Program-made: the position numbers and the translations under genes
The notes under the pieces: model-generated
What the model saw: the letters and a program-made list of their open reading frames with translations, nothing else
The model's database searches: none
Told to the model about the DNA's origin: nothing
In this document: positions 8,436 to 17,352 of the stretch, piece after piece
Layout of the letters: each line of letters starts with the position of its first letter
Numbering within the stretch: position 1 is the stretch's first letter
Source: Lachnospiraceae bacterium
GTDB taxonomy: Bacteria > Bacillota > Clostridia > Lachnospirales > Lachnospiraceae
Direction: 5' to 3'
DNA: 61,647 nt
Assembly: GCA_021202075.1 (NCBI GenBank)
Contig: JAJQDT010000044.1
Span: forward strand, 89,620 to 151,266

Positions 8436-9536
8436 TTACCTCTCCCAGACCCGGTATTGTTTTTCCCTCAGCAGATCAGCGGCGGCTTTCGACGGCGCTT
8501 CCTCGTAAAACTCGATTTGGAGGACGCCTTCTTCGAATTCGCGGCTATGTACGATACCGATATTTTTAATGCTGATCCCATGCTCAGCCAGCACAGTGGC
8601 GATCGTGGAAATGGCCCCGGATTCATCGACGATATCGCAGAAAATCCGGTATGTATTTTTGATGCTTCCCAGCCCGCTGGACGGGAATGAATCACGATAA
8701 TCGCGAGATTTTTCAAAAGCCCGGTAAATCACCTGCCCTTCGCCGCAGCACATAGCCTCGCGGGTATCTGCCAGCAGCTGAATGAAGGTATCCATGACAG
8801 AAATAATATTATCGCTGTTGGTCATACAGATCTGCTCCCACATTTCGGGAGAAGAGGATGCAATACGCGTAATGTCTTTAAATCCGCCGGCTGCGAGCAT
8901 TTTCATCAGTTCATCGCGGGAGTCCAGATCGTGAACCGTATTCACAAGCGAAGCTGCGATCAGATGCGGCAAATGGCTGACCGCTGCGGTCGCAAAATCA
9001 TGCTGCCGGTAATCGAGCACAAGTGGGATTGCCCCAGTGGAGGCCGCCAGTGCGTGATAACTGTCCACCCATTCCCTGGGTGTCCCGGGCGATGGTGTAA
9101 GAATATAATACGAATTTTCAAATAAATGTGCCTGTGCATAGGTCAGCCCGGACTTCTCCGAGCCGGTCATGGGATGTCCGCCGATAAACCGGCCGTTCAG
9201 CCCCATATGCTCCACGGCCCTGTGAATGTCCGTCTTGACACTGCCCACATCCGTGAGAATGCAGTTCGTGCGGACAATGTCCTTCAGCTGTTCGAGTGCA
9301 GTGACATTGCTGCCCACCGGGGCGCATAGAAAAATACAGTCGCATTCGGAAAAGCGAGTATCCGAAGGCGAAGAACAGATCTGGTCAATAATTCCCTGCG
9401 CAAGCGCATCTTCTACGGTCTTTGCCGTGCGCGTATAAGCCATAATGCGGCAGTCAGGGTCCGCGCGCCGAAGTGCCTTCGCCAGTGAGCCGCCAATCAG
9501 GCCCAGTCCAATAAATCCAAACGTATGAAGCTCCAT
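8436..9536 (-). CDS. tyrA: Prephenate dehydrogenase with C-terminal ACT domain
   Basis: TyrA oxidatively decarboxylates prephenate to 4-hydroxyphenylpyruvate in tyrosine synthesis. The N-terminal Rossmann motif GFIGLGLIGGSLAKAL binds NAD(P). Further family blocks are DVGSVKTDI, GGHPMTGSEKSG and SHLPHLIAASLV. The last ~70 residues (from about 295) form an ACT domain, the usual site of tyrosine feedback inhibition. Length 366 is normal for the ACT-containing form. It is first of a minus-strand pair with aroA. Confidence 0.95.
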   Translation of the reverse strand: MELHTFGFIGLGLIGGSLAKALRRADPDCRIMAYTRTAKTVEDALAQGIIDQICSSPSDTRFSECDCIFLCAPVGSNVTALEQLKDIVRTNCILTDVGSVKTDIHRAVEHMGLNGRFIGGHPMTGSEKSGLTYAQAHLFENSYYILTPSPGTPREWVDSYHALAASTGAIPLVLDYRQHDFATAAVSHLPHLIAASLVNTVHDLDSRDELMKMLAAGGFKDITRIASSSPEMWEQICMTNSDNIISVMDTFIQLLADTREAMCCGEGQVIYRAFEKSRDYRDSFPSSGLGSIKNTYRIFCDIVDESGAISTIATVLAEHGISIKNIGIVHSREFEEGVLQIEFYEEAPSKAAADLLREKQYRVWER

Positions 9537-9650
9537 AAATGTTGTCCTTCCCGGATATATGAATTGACACGTTTCGTCAGATGCAATTCTACTATTTTAC
9601 ATAGATAAAGTCAATTGAGAAAGTTTATCTGAATTATTCTTAAAATATAG

Positions 9651-9679
9651 TTGAGAATTTCGTAAAAAAACGATATACT
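9651..9679 (+). promoter_or_regulatory. Sigma-A type promoter for the diguanylate cyclase
   Basis: TTGAGA (9651-9656) and TATACT (9674-9679) are separated by 17 bp in an A/T-rich divergent intergenic region. Confidence 0.65.
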
Positions 9680-9731
9680 GTATCTATTCTGAGCAGAAGG
9701 GTGACCATCCGGTCTTCAGGGAACAAAAGCC

Positions 9732-10829
9732 GTGCGGGTATGGAACAGAATCTGGGCTAAAATCAATCAGCAGCCCCCATTTGACAACGAGTCACAGCGA
9801 ACCGTTGTGCTGTTGCGGTGCGTCTATTTGGTGCTGGTGGTTTATTATATCGTTTTTTTCTTCGTGCTGGGAAGCTATTGTTGGATGTATGACAGGAGCT
9901 TTCGCATTTCGTGGGTGGCCATTATCTCTGAGGTCAGTACGCTTGCGCTGCTCTGGCTTTCGTACCGTCAGCGGATCAGCACGAATCTGAAGCTTTATGT
10001 GGCAGCGGAGCTTTTGTGGCTGGCGGGTTTTGTCTATCTGTTTGGCTGGGACTGCGGAGCGCAGCAGATTATGTTCGTGCTCCTGGTGCTTGTATATTTT
10101 TCTTTCTACGATGCGCTTTTACAAAAAGCAGCCTTTACGATCCTGTTGTTCCTGTTTCGCTTTGCACTTTTCTCGTATACGAAATGGCATGATCCTTTTT
10201 CCAGACTTCCGGATATGCTTTCGCTGGTTCTGCAGGTCTGGAGTTCCATGTCGTTTTTCACACTGATGGGTATTATCTGCGGATTTTTCAGCTCGAATAT
10301 TGAATCTGCGGATAAAAAACTGGTGCTTTACAACCAGCGCCTTCGGGAGCAGGCCTCCACCGATCCGCTGACCGGTCTCTGGAACCGGCGTACGATGCGG
10401 ATTTACCTGAATTCGAACATGGAGCAGAATCCCAAAATGGCATTTTCTGTCTGCATGGGTGATATTGATCTTTTTAAACGTGTGAATGACACGTATGGGC
10501 ATGACTGCGGCGATGCCGTTCTGAAGTGGCTTTCCGAGCGTATGAAGAATAAGGTGGAGGGAAAGGGGCAGATCTGCCGGTGGGGCGGAGAGGAGTTCCT
10601 GATGTATTTTCCGGAACAGAACGGGGATGAGGTACAGCAGCTTCTCATGGAATTTCTTCTGGATCTGGATCGAACCCCGTTTCGCTGGAAAGAGGAAACG
10701 ATACACATTTCGATGACCTTCGGCGTGGAAGAATATGATTTTCGATCAGATGCAGATGCACTGATAAAAGGAGCGGATGAGAAGCTTTACATTGGAAAAG
10801 AACGCGGGCGCGATCAGGTCGTGTTTTAA
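9732..10829 (+). CDS. Membrane diguanylate cyclase (GGDEF domain)
   Basis: This 365-residue protein has about six hydrophobic segments in residues ~20-200, then a GGDEF domain. The domain is expected to be active: it has DPLTGLWNRR, the substrate region GDIDLFKRVNDTYGHDCGD and the catalytic signature GGEEF. The RxxD inhibitory site normally found about five residues before GGEEF is absent (GKGQICRW instead), so product inhibition through that site is unlikely. The start is GTG at 9732, with an AGGGA about 10 bases upstream. Its role would be making cyclic di-GMP in response to an unknown membrane signal. Confidence 0.88.
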   Translation: MRVWNRIWAKINQQPPFDNESQRTVVLLRCVYLVLVVYYIVFFFVLGSYCWMYDRSFRISWVAIISEVSTLALLWLSYRQRISTNLKLYVAAELLWLAGFVYLFGWDCGAQQIMFVLLVLVYFSFYDALLQKAAFTILLFLFRFALFSYTKWHDPFSRLPDMLSLVLQVWSSMSFFTLMGIICGFFSSNIESADKKLVLYNQRLREQASTDPLTGLWNRRTMRIYLNSNMEQNPKMAFSVCMGDIDLFKRVNDTYGHDCGDAVLKWLSERMKNKVEGKGQICRWGGEEFLMYFPEQNGDEVQQLLMEFLLDLDRTPFRWKEETIHISMTFGVEEYDFRSDADALIKGADEKLYIGKERGRDQVVF

Positions 10830-10890
10830 AAAGCTGCGTGAGAAATTTTTAAGGCAGACCGTGCGTTTGAAAATTTTTAAAACAGACCTA

Positions 10891-10919
10891 TTGACAAATG
10901 GCTGTTTGCAGACTAGAAT
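10891..10919 (+). promoter_or_regulatory. Sigma-A type promoter for tmRNA
   Basis: A consensus TTGACA (10891-10896), a 17-bp spacer and TAGAAT (10914-10919) lie about 85 bp before the mature tmRNA 5' end. Two imperfect direct repeats (AAATTTTTAA followed by CAGACC) sit at about 10844-10860 and 10871-10888, immediately upstream of the -35. Confidence 0.8.
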
Positions 10920-11002
10920 AGACACATAAAGTTCGCATTTCTTTTTAGCCATTATCCGTTTTTCTGTGCAAAGCGCAGGGAGGGACTTAAGATGCGATCC
11001 CC

Positions 11003-11339
11003 GGGGTAGTAAAGGTTTCGACGGGGGCTGTGAATCTGGAGAAGCTATCCGCAGGTGATGCGTCAAATCACAAAATTAAAATTAAACGCTGAAGATAATT
11101 TAGCATACGCTGCCTGATGGCAGCTGTCTGACACAGGGCACCCGTACCCTGTGACCCAGGCATCGACGATGCGGGAAACGACATATGCTAAGCTTTGCGC
11201 ATATGGGCGTATCATGAAGCTACTGAAAGCAGAAGGCTGTCAGCTGTCGCCTGCCGGAGGGAATGTCAAATAACTGACTATGATAGTAGAAGTACAGTGG
11301 ATCGGCTTTCGGACACGGGTTCGATTCCCGTCTGCTCCA
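11003..11339 (+). ncRNA. ssrA: Transfer-messenger RNA
   Basis: tmRNA rescues stalled ribosomes and tags the unfinished protein for degradation. The 5' GGGGTAG at 11003 pairs with CTGCTCC at 11332-11338 to form the acceptor stem, and the T-arm GGGTTCGATTCCC is intact. The 3' CCA is not encoded (the sequence reads ATCA). The tag reading frame ends with residues NAEDNLAYAA and a TGA at 11115-11117. Which upstream codon is the resume codon is not certain. The promoter lies upstream and a terminator directly follows. Confidence 0.95.
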
Positions 11340-11341
11340 TC

Positions 11342-11382
11342 AAAACGCCGCTTTCACTTTGGGTAGAAGCGGCGTTTTTTCT
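11342..11382 (+). terminator. Intrinsic terminator after tmRNA
   Basis: AACGCCGCTT pairs with AAGCGGCGTT across a short loop and is followed by a T-run. Confidence 0.88.
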
Positions 11383-11523
11383 TTACACAGAAAATACATA
11401 TTTTAAGATAAGCGCATTCACAGGATTGTCATATTTTGATGTTACTATCGCTATATAAATGTAAGTGGCGGGGCCGCTGCTGTCGGAGCTGCCAGATGCG
11501 GCACGGGAGAAAGGAGAATTTTT

Positions 11524-12201
11524 ATGGAACGCTTAAAAATACTTGTGGTGGACGATGAGAGCAGGATGCGCAAGCTGGTGCGTGATTTCCTCGTAAAGAA
11601 GGAATTCGATGTGGTAGAAGCGGAAGACGGTGCGCAGGCGATCGATATTTTTTTTGAACAGAAGGATATTGCGCTGGTCATTCTGGATGTGATGATGCCG
11701 AAGATGGACGGCTGGCAGGTGTGCCGGGAGATTCGCGCGTACTCGAACGTGCCGATTATTATGCTGACGGCTAAGGGCGACGAACGGGACGAGCTGCTTG
11801 GATTTGACCTTGGCGTAGATGAATACATTTCCAAGCCATTCAGCCCGAAGATTCTGGTGGCGCGGGTAGAAGCGATTCTGCGCAGGACCAGCAATTTCTC
11901 GGCGGATGATATTCTCCGCGCCGGCAGTATTGAGATCAATAAGGCCGCGCATGAGGTCACGATCGACGGCAAGAGCGTGGAGCTGTCCTTTAAGGAGTTT
12001 GAGCTTCTGACTTATTTTGTGGAAAATCAGGGCATTGCGCTTTCCAGAGAGAAGATTTTAAACAGTGTCTGGAATTACGACTATTTTGGAGATGCGAGGA
12101 CGATCGACACTCACGTGAAAAAGCTGCGCAGCAAGCTCGGCGATAAGGGAGATTACATCCGTACCATTTGGGGAATGGGCTATAAGTTTGAGGTGGAATA
12201 A
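11524..12201 (+). CDS. OmpR-family response regulator
   Basis: A 225-residue two-component response regulator. The receiver domain (residues 1-120) has the acidic pair DD at 10-11, the phosphoacceptor Asp55 in LVILDVMMPKMDG, and the conserved Lys in ISKPFSP. The C-terminal winged helix (~130-225) has the typical FELLTYFVENQG and the final RTIWGMGYKFE. An AGGAG site precedes the ATG. The sensor kinase gene follows after 3 bp, so the pair is clearly one operon. Its target genes are not evident from the window. Confidence 0.95.
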   Translation: MERLKILVVDDESRMRKLVRDFLVKKEFDVVEAEDGAQAIDIFFEQKDIALVILDVMMPKMDGWQVCREIRAYSNVPIIMLTAKGDERDELLGFDLGVDEYISKPFSPKILVARVEAILRRTSNFSADDILRAGSIEINKAAHEVTIDGKSVELSFKEFELLTYFVENQGIALSREKILNSVWNYDYFGDARTIDTHVKKLRSKLGDKGDYIRTIWGMGYKFEVE

Positions 12202-12204
12202 CCG

Positions 12205-13809
12205 ATGAAGCACTCTTTGAGAAAACAGCTGACCGTTATTTTCGGCGCACTGATGGCGGCCATGTTTTTGGCAAACTTCCTGATCAATTCTTTTTTTCTG
12301 GAGAGCTTTTATTATACGAAGAAACAAGAGGTGCTCCTCGAGGCTTACCGGATCCTGAACGGGAATATTGATTCCCTGGGGAATCTGGACGATGAAGTAC
12401 AGGAAGAGCTGGACAGCCTTTGCAACGAAAACGGGATTTCCTATCTGGTGACGGATCTGAGCTACAATGAGGTTCTCGGGTCACAGTCTAATTTTTACGC
12501 CAGCATTATGAAGGGTCGTCTGAACGGCTATGGCATTGGTGTGGATAAGGACGACGTCACGATCCTGGATTCGAATGAAAGCTATACGATACAGAAAAAA
12601 TATGATTCGGAAATCGGGCTGAATTATCTTGAAATGTGGGGAAGCCTGGATGATGGGTTTTATTTCATCATGCGCATCAATATCGAAGGGATTCGGGACA
12701 GTGTGCGCATTTCGAATGAGTTTATGAAATATATATGCATTCTTGGCGTTGTCCTCACGGCAATTATTGTATGGTTCATTACAAAACGGGTGACGCAGCC
12801 TCTGAACGAGCTGACCGAGCTGTCGAAGCGGATGGCGGATCTGGATTTTAATGTCAAATATACGAGCGGGGGCACGGATGAAATCGGGCAGCTTGGCGAG
12901 TATTTCAATGAGATGTCCACGAAGCTGGAGCAGGCTTACGCGCAGCTGATGACCGCAAATAACGAGCTGCAGCGGGATATTGAGAAAAAAGAGCAGATTG
13001 ATGATATGCGCAAGGAGTTTCTCTCAAATGTGTCGCACGAGCTGAAAACACCGATCGCGCTGATCCAGGGCTATGCGGAAGGGCTGCAGGAATGCATCAA
13101 TGACGACGCGGAGAGCCGCGAGTTTTACTGTGACGTCATTATGGATGAAGCTTCGAAAATGAATACGCTTGTGCAGAAGCTTCTTACGCTGAATCAGCTG
13201 GAGTTTGGGAATGATGAGGTTACAATGGAACGGTTTGACCTGGCTCTTCTGGTACAGAATAAAATCCAGGCAGTGGCCATACTCGCGCAGCAAAAAGAAG
13301 CGGAGATTGTATATGACGGCGATGAGACAATCTTTGCCTGGGGAGATGAGTTCAAGGTAGAGGAAGTTATCACAAACTATCTGAGCAACGCACTGAACCA
13401 TGTGAGCGGAGAAGGGAAAATTGAGGTAACCGCGAGTATTCACCAGGGAGAGAAGCCGGAGGATCAGAAGGTGCGTGTGACGGTATTCAATACCGGCGAG
13501 CCGATTCCGGAAAAGGATATTGGACAGATCTGGGATAAATTTTATAAGGTTGACAAAGCGAGGACGCGCGCCTATGGGGGCAGCGGAGTCGGGCTGTCGA
13601 TTGTAAAGGCAATCATGGAGTCCTTCCATCAGGCATATGGAGTTGAAAATCAGGAAAATGGCGTGGCATTCTGGTTTGAGCTGCAATATGGCGATATCGC
13701 GCGCCATGAACCGGAGTCTGCGGCCGGGCAAAAAATGATTTCCACCGGTGCGGCGTCCGCGGAAGATGAGGATGCGGACATATGCGACGGGGAGTGGAGA
13801 CCGGGCTGA
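12205..13809 (+). CDS. Membrane sensor histidine kinase
   Basis: This 534-residue kinase is the partner of the preceding regulator. It has a first transmembrane helix (~9-30), an extracellular sensor region (~31-172) and a second helix (~174-192). A HAMP linker (~193-245) follows, then a dimerisation domain with the phosphoacceptor His278 in SHELKTPIALIQGYAEGL. The ATPase domain has the N box NYLSNALNHV (~391) and GGSGVGLSIVKA (~458). Residues past ~505 form an acidic Ala/Glu/Asp-rich tail not usual for the family. The extracellular part shows no recognisable motif, so the signal is unknown. Confidence 0.94.
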   Translation: MKHSLRKQLTVIFGALMAAMFLANFLINSFFLESFYYTKKQEVLLEAYRILNGNIDSLGNLDDEVQEELDSLCNENGISYLVTDLSYNEVLGSQSNFYASIMKGRLNGYGIGVDKDDVTILDSNESYTIQKKYDSEIGLNYLEMWGSLDDGFYFIMRINIEGIRDSVRISNEFMKYICILGVVLTAIIVWFITKRVTQPLNELTELSKRMADLDFNVKYTSGGTDEIGQLGEYFNEMSTKLEQAYAQLMTANNELQRDIEKKEQIDDMRKEFLSNVSHELKTPIALIQGYAEGLQECINDDAESREFYCDVIMDEASKMNTLVQKLLTLNQLEFGNDEVTMERFDLALLVQNKIQAVAILAQQKEAEIVYDGDETIFAWGDEFKVEEVITNYLSNALNHVSGEGKIEVTASIHQGEKPEDQKVRVTVFNTGEPIPEKDIGQIWDKFYKVDKARTRAYGGSGVGLSIVKAIMESFHQAYGVENQENGVAFWFELQYGDIARHEPESAAGQKMISTGAASAEDEDADICDGEWRPG

Positions 13810-13923
13810 TGCGTTGCTGATCACAGCGGTGATGTCAGAAAATTAACGAATGGAAACCTTAGTTATCATCAGATCTGAAGATTGCATAATACAATGGTTC
13901 AGATGTTTGGAGACAGGAGAAAA

Positions 13924-15243
13924 ATGAGTAAAGTAGCAGTGATTGGCGGCGGTGCGGCCGGTATGATGGCCGCCATCGCTGCCGCACAGAACGGACATAC
14001 CGTTTCTCTCTATGAGAAAAATGAAAAGCTTGGAAAGAAGCTTTTTATCACCGGCAAGGGCCGGTGCAATCTGACAAATAACTGCGGTGTGGAGGAGCTT
14101 CTTCAGGCGGTGTGTGCAAACGCTAGGTTCCTCTACAGCGCTTTTTATGCGTTTGACTCTCAGAGTACGATTCGATTCTTTGAAGAGGAAGGCGTACAGG
14201 TGAAGACAGAGCGCGGTCAGCGGGTATTTCCGGCCTCCGACCATTCCTCTGATGTGATCGCGGCGCTGACCCGAAAATTAAATCAGTCCGGTGTGAAAAT
14301 TTACCTGAACCAGGAGGTAAAGCGACTTCTGATGGAGGACAATACAGATGCGGCTAAAACCGTGGGCATGGCCATTGCCGGCGCTTCAGATCAAAAGAAT
14401 CTGGCAGGGCATTTGGAAAAATCCGCTGTTTCCACACATATTGCCGGGCTGCAGCTTGCAAACGGTCGGCGTGTGAAGGCGGATGCGGTAATCGTCGCGA
14501 CCGGCGGACTTTCTTATCCGGTCACCGGCTCGACGGGGGACGGATATCGGTTCGCAAAAGAAACCGGGCATCGGCTGACGGACTGTTCGCCCTCGCTGGT
14601 TCCGATCGAGACGGACGGAACCGAAGCACAGCAGATGCAGGGGCTTTCCCTGCGCAACGTAGAGGTATCTATATTTGACGGAAAAAAAGAACTGTTCCGG
14701 GAATTCGGCGAGATGATGTTTACTCATTTTGGCGTGACCGGGCCGCTGGTGCTGACCGCGAGCTGCGTGATACAGAAACGCCTGAACGAGCGTCCGCTCT
14801 CCATGTTTATTGACTGCAAGCCTGCCCTGACCGAAGAGCAGCTCGACCGGCGGATCCTGCGGGAATTTGATGCGGCAAAAAATAAGCAGTTCAAAAACGT
14901 ACTTGGTATCCTGTTTCCGTCGAAAATGATTCCCGTAATCATCCGAACCTGCGGCATTCCCGAAGAGCGGCCGGTTCATGAGATCACCCGCGAAGAGCGG
15001 AAAAAACTGATTCAGGCAACAAAACATTTTCCATTGACATTGCTTGGCCTCAGAGATTATAATGAGGCAATCATCACACGGGGCGGCGTCTGCGTAAAGG
15101 AGATCAATCCGGCGACCATGGAGTCAAAAAAGGTAAGCGGGCTCTATTTCGCAGGAGAAGTGCTTGACGTGGATGCGGTAACCGGCGGATTCAACCTGCA
15201 GATCGCATGGTCCACCGGATATGCGGCCGGATCATCGGTATAG
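13924..15243 (+). CDS. HI0933-family FAD-dependent oxidoreductase
   Basis: A flavoprotein of the HI0933/YhiN family (439 residues), often annotated as NAD(P)/FAD-dependent oxidoreductase or aminoacetone oxidase-like. The N-terminal dinucleotide motif is VAVIGGGAAGMMAAIAA, followed by GKGRCNLTN. The C-terminal family block reads GLYFAGEVLDVDAVTGGFN. The ATG at 13924 has an AGGAG site 5 bases away; an earlier in-frame ATG at 13882 lacks one. Residues ~137-170 form a polar insertion just before the QLANGRRVKADAVI block. The substrate is not known. The next gene, cmk, is a common neighbour of this family in clostridia. Confidence 0.9.
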   Translation: MSKVAVIGGGAAGMMAAIAAAQNGHTVSLYEKNEKLGKKLFITGKGRCNLTNNCGVEELLQAVCANARFLYSAFYAFDSQSTIRFFEEEGVQVKTERGQRVFPASDHSSDVIAALTRKLNQSGVKIYLNQEVKRLLMEDNTDAAKTVGMAIAGASDQKNLAGHLEKSAVSTHIAGLQLANGRRVKADAVIVATGGLSYPVTGSTGDGYRFAKETGHRLTDCSPSLVPIETDGTEAQQMQGLSLRNVEVSIFDGKKELFREFGEMMFTHFGVTGPLVLTASCVIQKRLNERPLSMFIDCKPALTEEQLDRRILREFDAAKNKQFKNVLGILFPSKMIPVIIRTCGIPEERPVHEITREERKKLIQATKHFPLTLLGLRDYNEAIITRGGVCVKEINPATMESKKVSGLYFAGEVLDVDAVTGGFNLQIAWSTGYAAGSSV

Positions 15244-15429
15244 GCCGGATCTGGTAAACATTTTAAATTTTATTTTGCAGAATCAGGATCTGGCCTGTTC
15301 AGATCAGGTTATTTAAGAGCGGATTTTGCTCCTTATAATAATTTCGTTCTATTTTATCGGGGCTGCAGCGGTCTGGTAATCCTGATGTATGAATGATAAA
15401 ATCGTATGAATTGTTTTCGGAGGAACCCT

Positions 15430-16095
15430 ATGAGCTTTAACATAGCCATCGACGGTCCGGCCGGCGCGGGCAAAAGCACGATCGCAAAGCTGGCCGCGAA
15501 AAAACTGTCATTTATCTATGTCGACACAGGCGCCATGTACCGCGCCATTGCACTCGGACTGCTACGCAAAAACACGGACATCGAAAACGAAGAAGCGCTC
15601 CAGTCGGCGCTGGATACCATTGAAGTCGGTATCCGCTACGAAGAAGGCGAGCAGCATGTTTATCTGAATGGAGAAGACGTATCTTCGCTGATTCGCACCG
15701 AGCAGGTCAGCGACATGACCAGCCGCTCCTCCGCGAAGCCCCGTGTGCGCGCGAAGCTGACCCGGCTGCAGCGGGAGCTTGCCGCGCGTGAGAACGTCCT
15801 GATGGACGGCCGGGACATCGGAACGGAGATCCTGCCGGACGCAGACCTGAAGATTTATCTGACCGCCAGCGCCGGGACACGCGCCCGCCGTCGCTATCAG
15901 GAGCAGATTGAAAAAGGAATGGCCTGCTCGCTCGAGGAGATCGCCAAGGACATCCGTGAGCGTGACTACCGCGACATGCACCGCGAAACGGCGCCCCTCC
16001 GCCAGGCTGAAGACGCCATCCGGATCGACTCCTCCGACATGACCATCGAGGAAGTCGTATCCGAAATCATAAAGCTGGCTTGTTTTAGGATGTAA
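15430..16095 (+). CDS. cmk: Cytidylate kinase
   Basis: Cmk phosphorylates CMP and dCMP. The 221-residue protein has the P-loop GPAGAGKSTIAK, the YVDTGAMYRA block, and the nucleotide-binding DGRDIGTEILPDADLKIYLTA region. Its start is the ATG at 15430 with GGAGG 6 bases upstream; an earlier ATG at 15406 lacks a site. The order cmk, ispH, S1 is conserved in clostridia and related Firmicutes. Here a 402-bp structured interval separates cmk from ispH. Confidence 0.95.
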   Translation: MSFNIAIDGPAGAGKSTIAKLAAKKLSFIYVDTGAMYRAIALGLLRKNTDIENEEALQSALDTIEVGIRYEEGEQHVYLNGEDVSSLIRTEQVSDMTSRSSAKPRVRAKLTRLQRELAARENVLMDGRDIGTEILPDADLKIYLTASAGTRARRRYQEQIEKGMACSLEEIAKDIRERDYRDMHRETAPLRQAEDAIRIDSSDMTIEEVVSEIIKLACFRM

Positions 16096-16103
16096 CCAAA
16101 GAT

Positions 16104-16162
16104 AACGATTTCATAAAATCCAGGCGGGAAAGTTATGCTTCTACCGAGGACTGAAAATCGAT
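16104..16162 (+). repeat. Decayed partial copy of the ispH-leader element
   Basis: This stretch aligns with 16306-16366 at roughly three bases in four. Both contain AGGCG, TATG, TTC and GAGGACTG followed by AAAAT. Only the left half is recognisable; no matching right arm is found. It suggests the element at 16327-16473 belongs to a repeat or duplicated leader. Confidence 0.45.
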
Positions 16163-16326
16163 AAACAGCACTGTCTGTAAGATAATTTGATTCGAGCGAC
16201 AAAAGCCTGTTTTCTAGGAATCGGACACAATACATGGTAATACTCATATGCAATCGTATACCCTATGTAGTGTCCGCCGACTGGAAATTGACCTTTGTCG
16301 GGCAAATCATAATATCATGAAATACA

Positions 16327-16473
16327 GGCGAGAGGCCTATGGTTCCCCTGAGGACTGTTAAAATGGCGTCGGTCCTTAGTGAGACCAAGCCGTCAGGCGC
16401 AGGTCGAACTTAGTACCGCTACGCCATTTTCCAAGCGCGAGCGTGTCCGAAGGGGAACCATAGGCCTCTCGCC
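16327..16473 (+). ncRNA. Nested stem-loop element upstream of ispH (candidate structured RNA)
   Basis: The outer arms 16327-16349 and 16451-16473 are perfectly complementary over 23 bp. Inside them GGAC (16352-16355) pairs with GTCC (16445-16448), leaving a symmetric GA/GA internal loop that would form tandem sheared G-A pairs in RNA. A further 10-bp helix pairs AAAATGGCGT with ACGCCATTTT. A small GGTC/GACC hairpin lies in the centre. The right arm ends ten bases before the end of the ispH Shine-Dalgarno. It could be a leader RNA, an sRNA or a miniature transposon; I do not recognise the family. Confidence 0.6.
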
Positions 16474-16497
16474 GTCCGGGGAGGTTAAACAAATCCT

Positions 16498-17352
16498 ATG
16501 GACATACTCATCGCAAAAACCGCCGGCTTCTGCTTTGGTGTCCGGCGCGCGGTCGATCAGGTCTACCGCCAGATTGAAGAAGGCGAAAAGCCTATCTACA
16601 CCTACGGCCCGATCATTCACAACGAAGAAGTTGTGAACGAGCTGGAGGAAAAGGGTGTCCGTGTCATATCGAACGAAGAAGAACTTTCCCGGATAAAGGA
16701 AGGCACCGTAATCATTCGTTCCCACGGAGTTCCCAGGCGCATCTATACCCTGATTGAGGAAAATGGTCTGCACATGGTGGACGCTACCTGTCCGTTTGTC
16801 AAAAAGATTCATCGGATTGTCGAGGAGCGAAGCAGGGCAGGGCATGAGATTGTGATTATCGGCAACGACGGACATCCGGAGGTGGAAGGCATCAAAGGGT
16901 GGGTTGACGGTTCGTCGACGGTGATTGGCACAGAAGAAGAGGCCAGGGCGTTTCATTCAGAAACGGGGCAGCCCATTACTATCGTTTCTCAAACGACATT
17001 TAATTACAAGAAATTTGATAAATTAGTTGAAATTCTTTTGAAAATGCGTTATTATGCTATAGATGTCATGTGCACGATTTGCAGTGCAACGGAGGAACGC
17101 CAGTCGGAAGCCCGCGAGATTGCGCGCAAGGCTGACTGCATGATCGTGATTGGAGGCACCCACAGCTCGAACACGCGCAAGCTGTTCGAGATATGCAGAA
17201 CAGAATGTGCAAATACTTACTATATACAAACAATGAAAGATTTGGATATTCGACTATTGCCATCCAGGGGCTGCGTAGGCATTACAGCAGGGGCATCGAC
17301 CCCAAATAAATTGATTGAGGAGGTTTCAAAACATGTCAGATTTAAGTTTTGA
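16498..17352 (+). CDS. ispH: 4-hydroxy-3-methylbut-2-enyl diphosphate reductase
   Basis: IspH is the last enzyme of the MEP isoprenoid pathway, an iron-sulfur protein making IPP and DMAPP. The 284-residue protein keeps the three cluster cysteines, in AGFCFGVRRAV, VDATCPFVKKIH and TICSATEERQ. The HGVP and GTHSSNT substrate motifs are also present. A GGGGAGG site precedes the ATG, directly after the nested stem-loop element. The last 20 bp overlap the S1 gene in another frame. In many clostridia the two are fused into one protein; here they are separate. Confidence 0.96.
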   Translation: MDILIAKTAGFCFGVRRAVDQVYRQIEEGEKPIYTYGPIIHNEEVVNELEEKGVRVISNEEELSRIKEGTVIIRSHGVPRRIYTLIEENGLHMVDATCPFVKKIHRIVEERSRAGHEIVIIGNDGHPEVEGIKGWVDGSSTVIGTEEEARAFHSETGQPITIVSQTTFNYKKFDKLVEILLKMRYYAIDVMCTICSATEERQSEAREIARKADCMIVIGGTHSSNTRKLFEICRTECANTYYIQTMKDLDIRLLPSRGCVGITAGASTPNKLIEEVSKHVRFKF

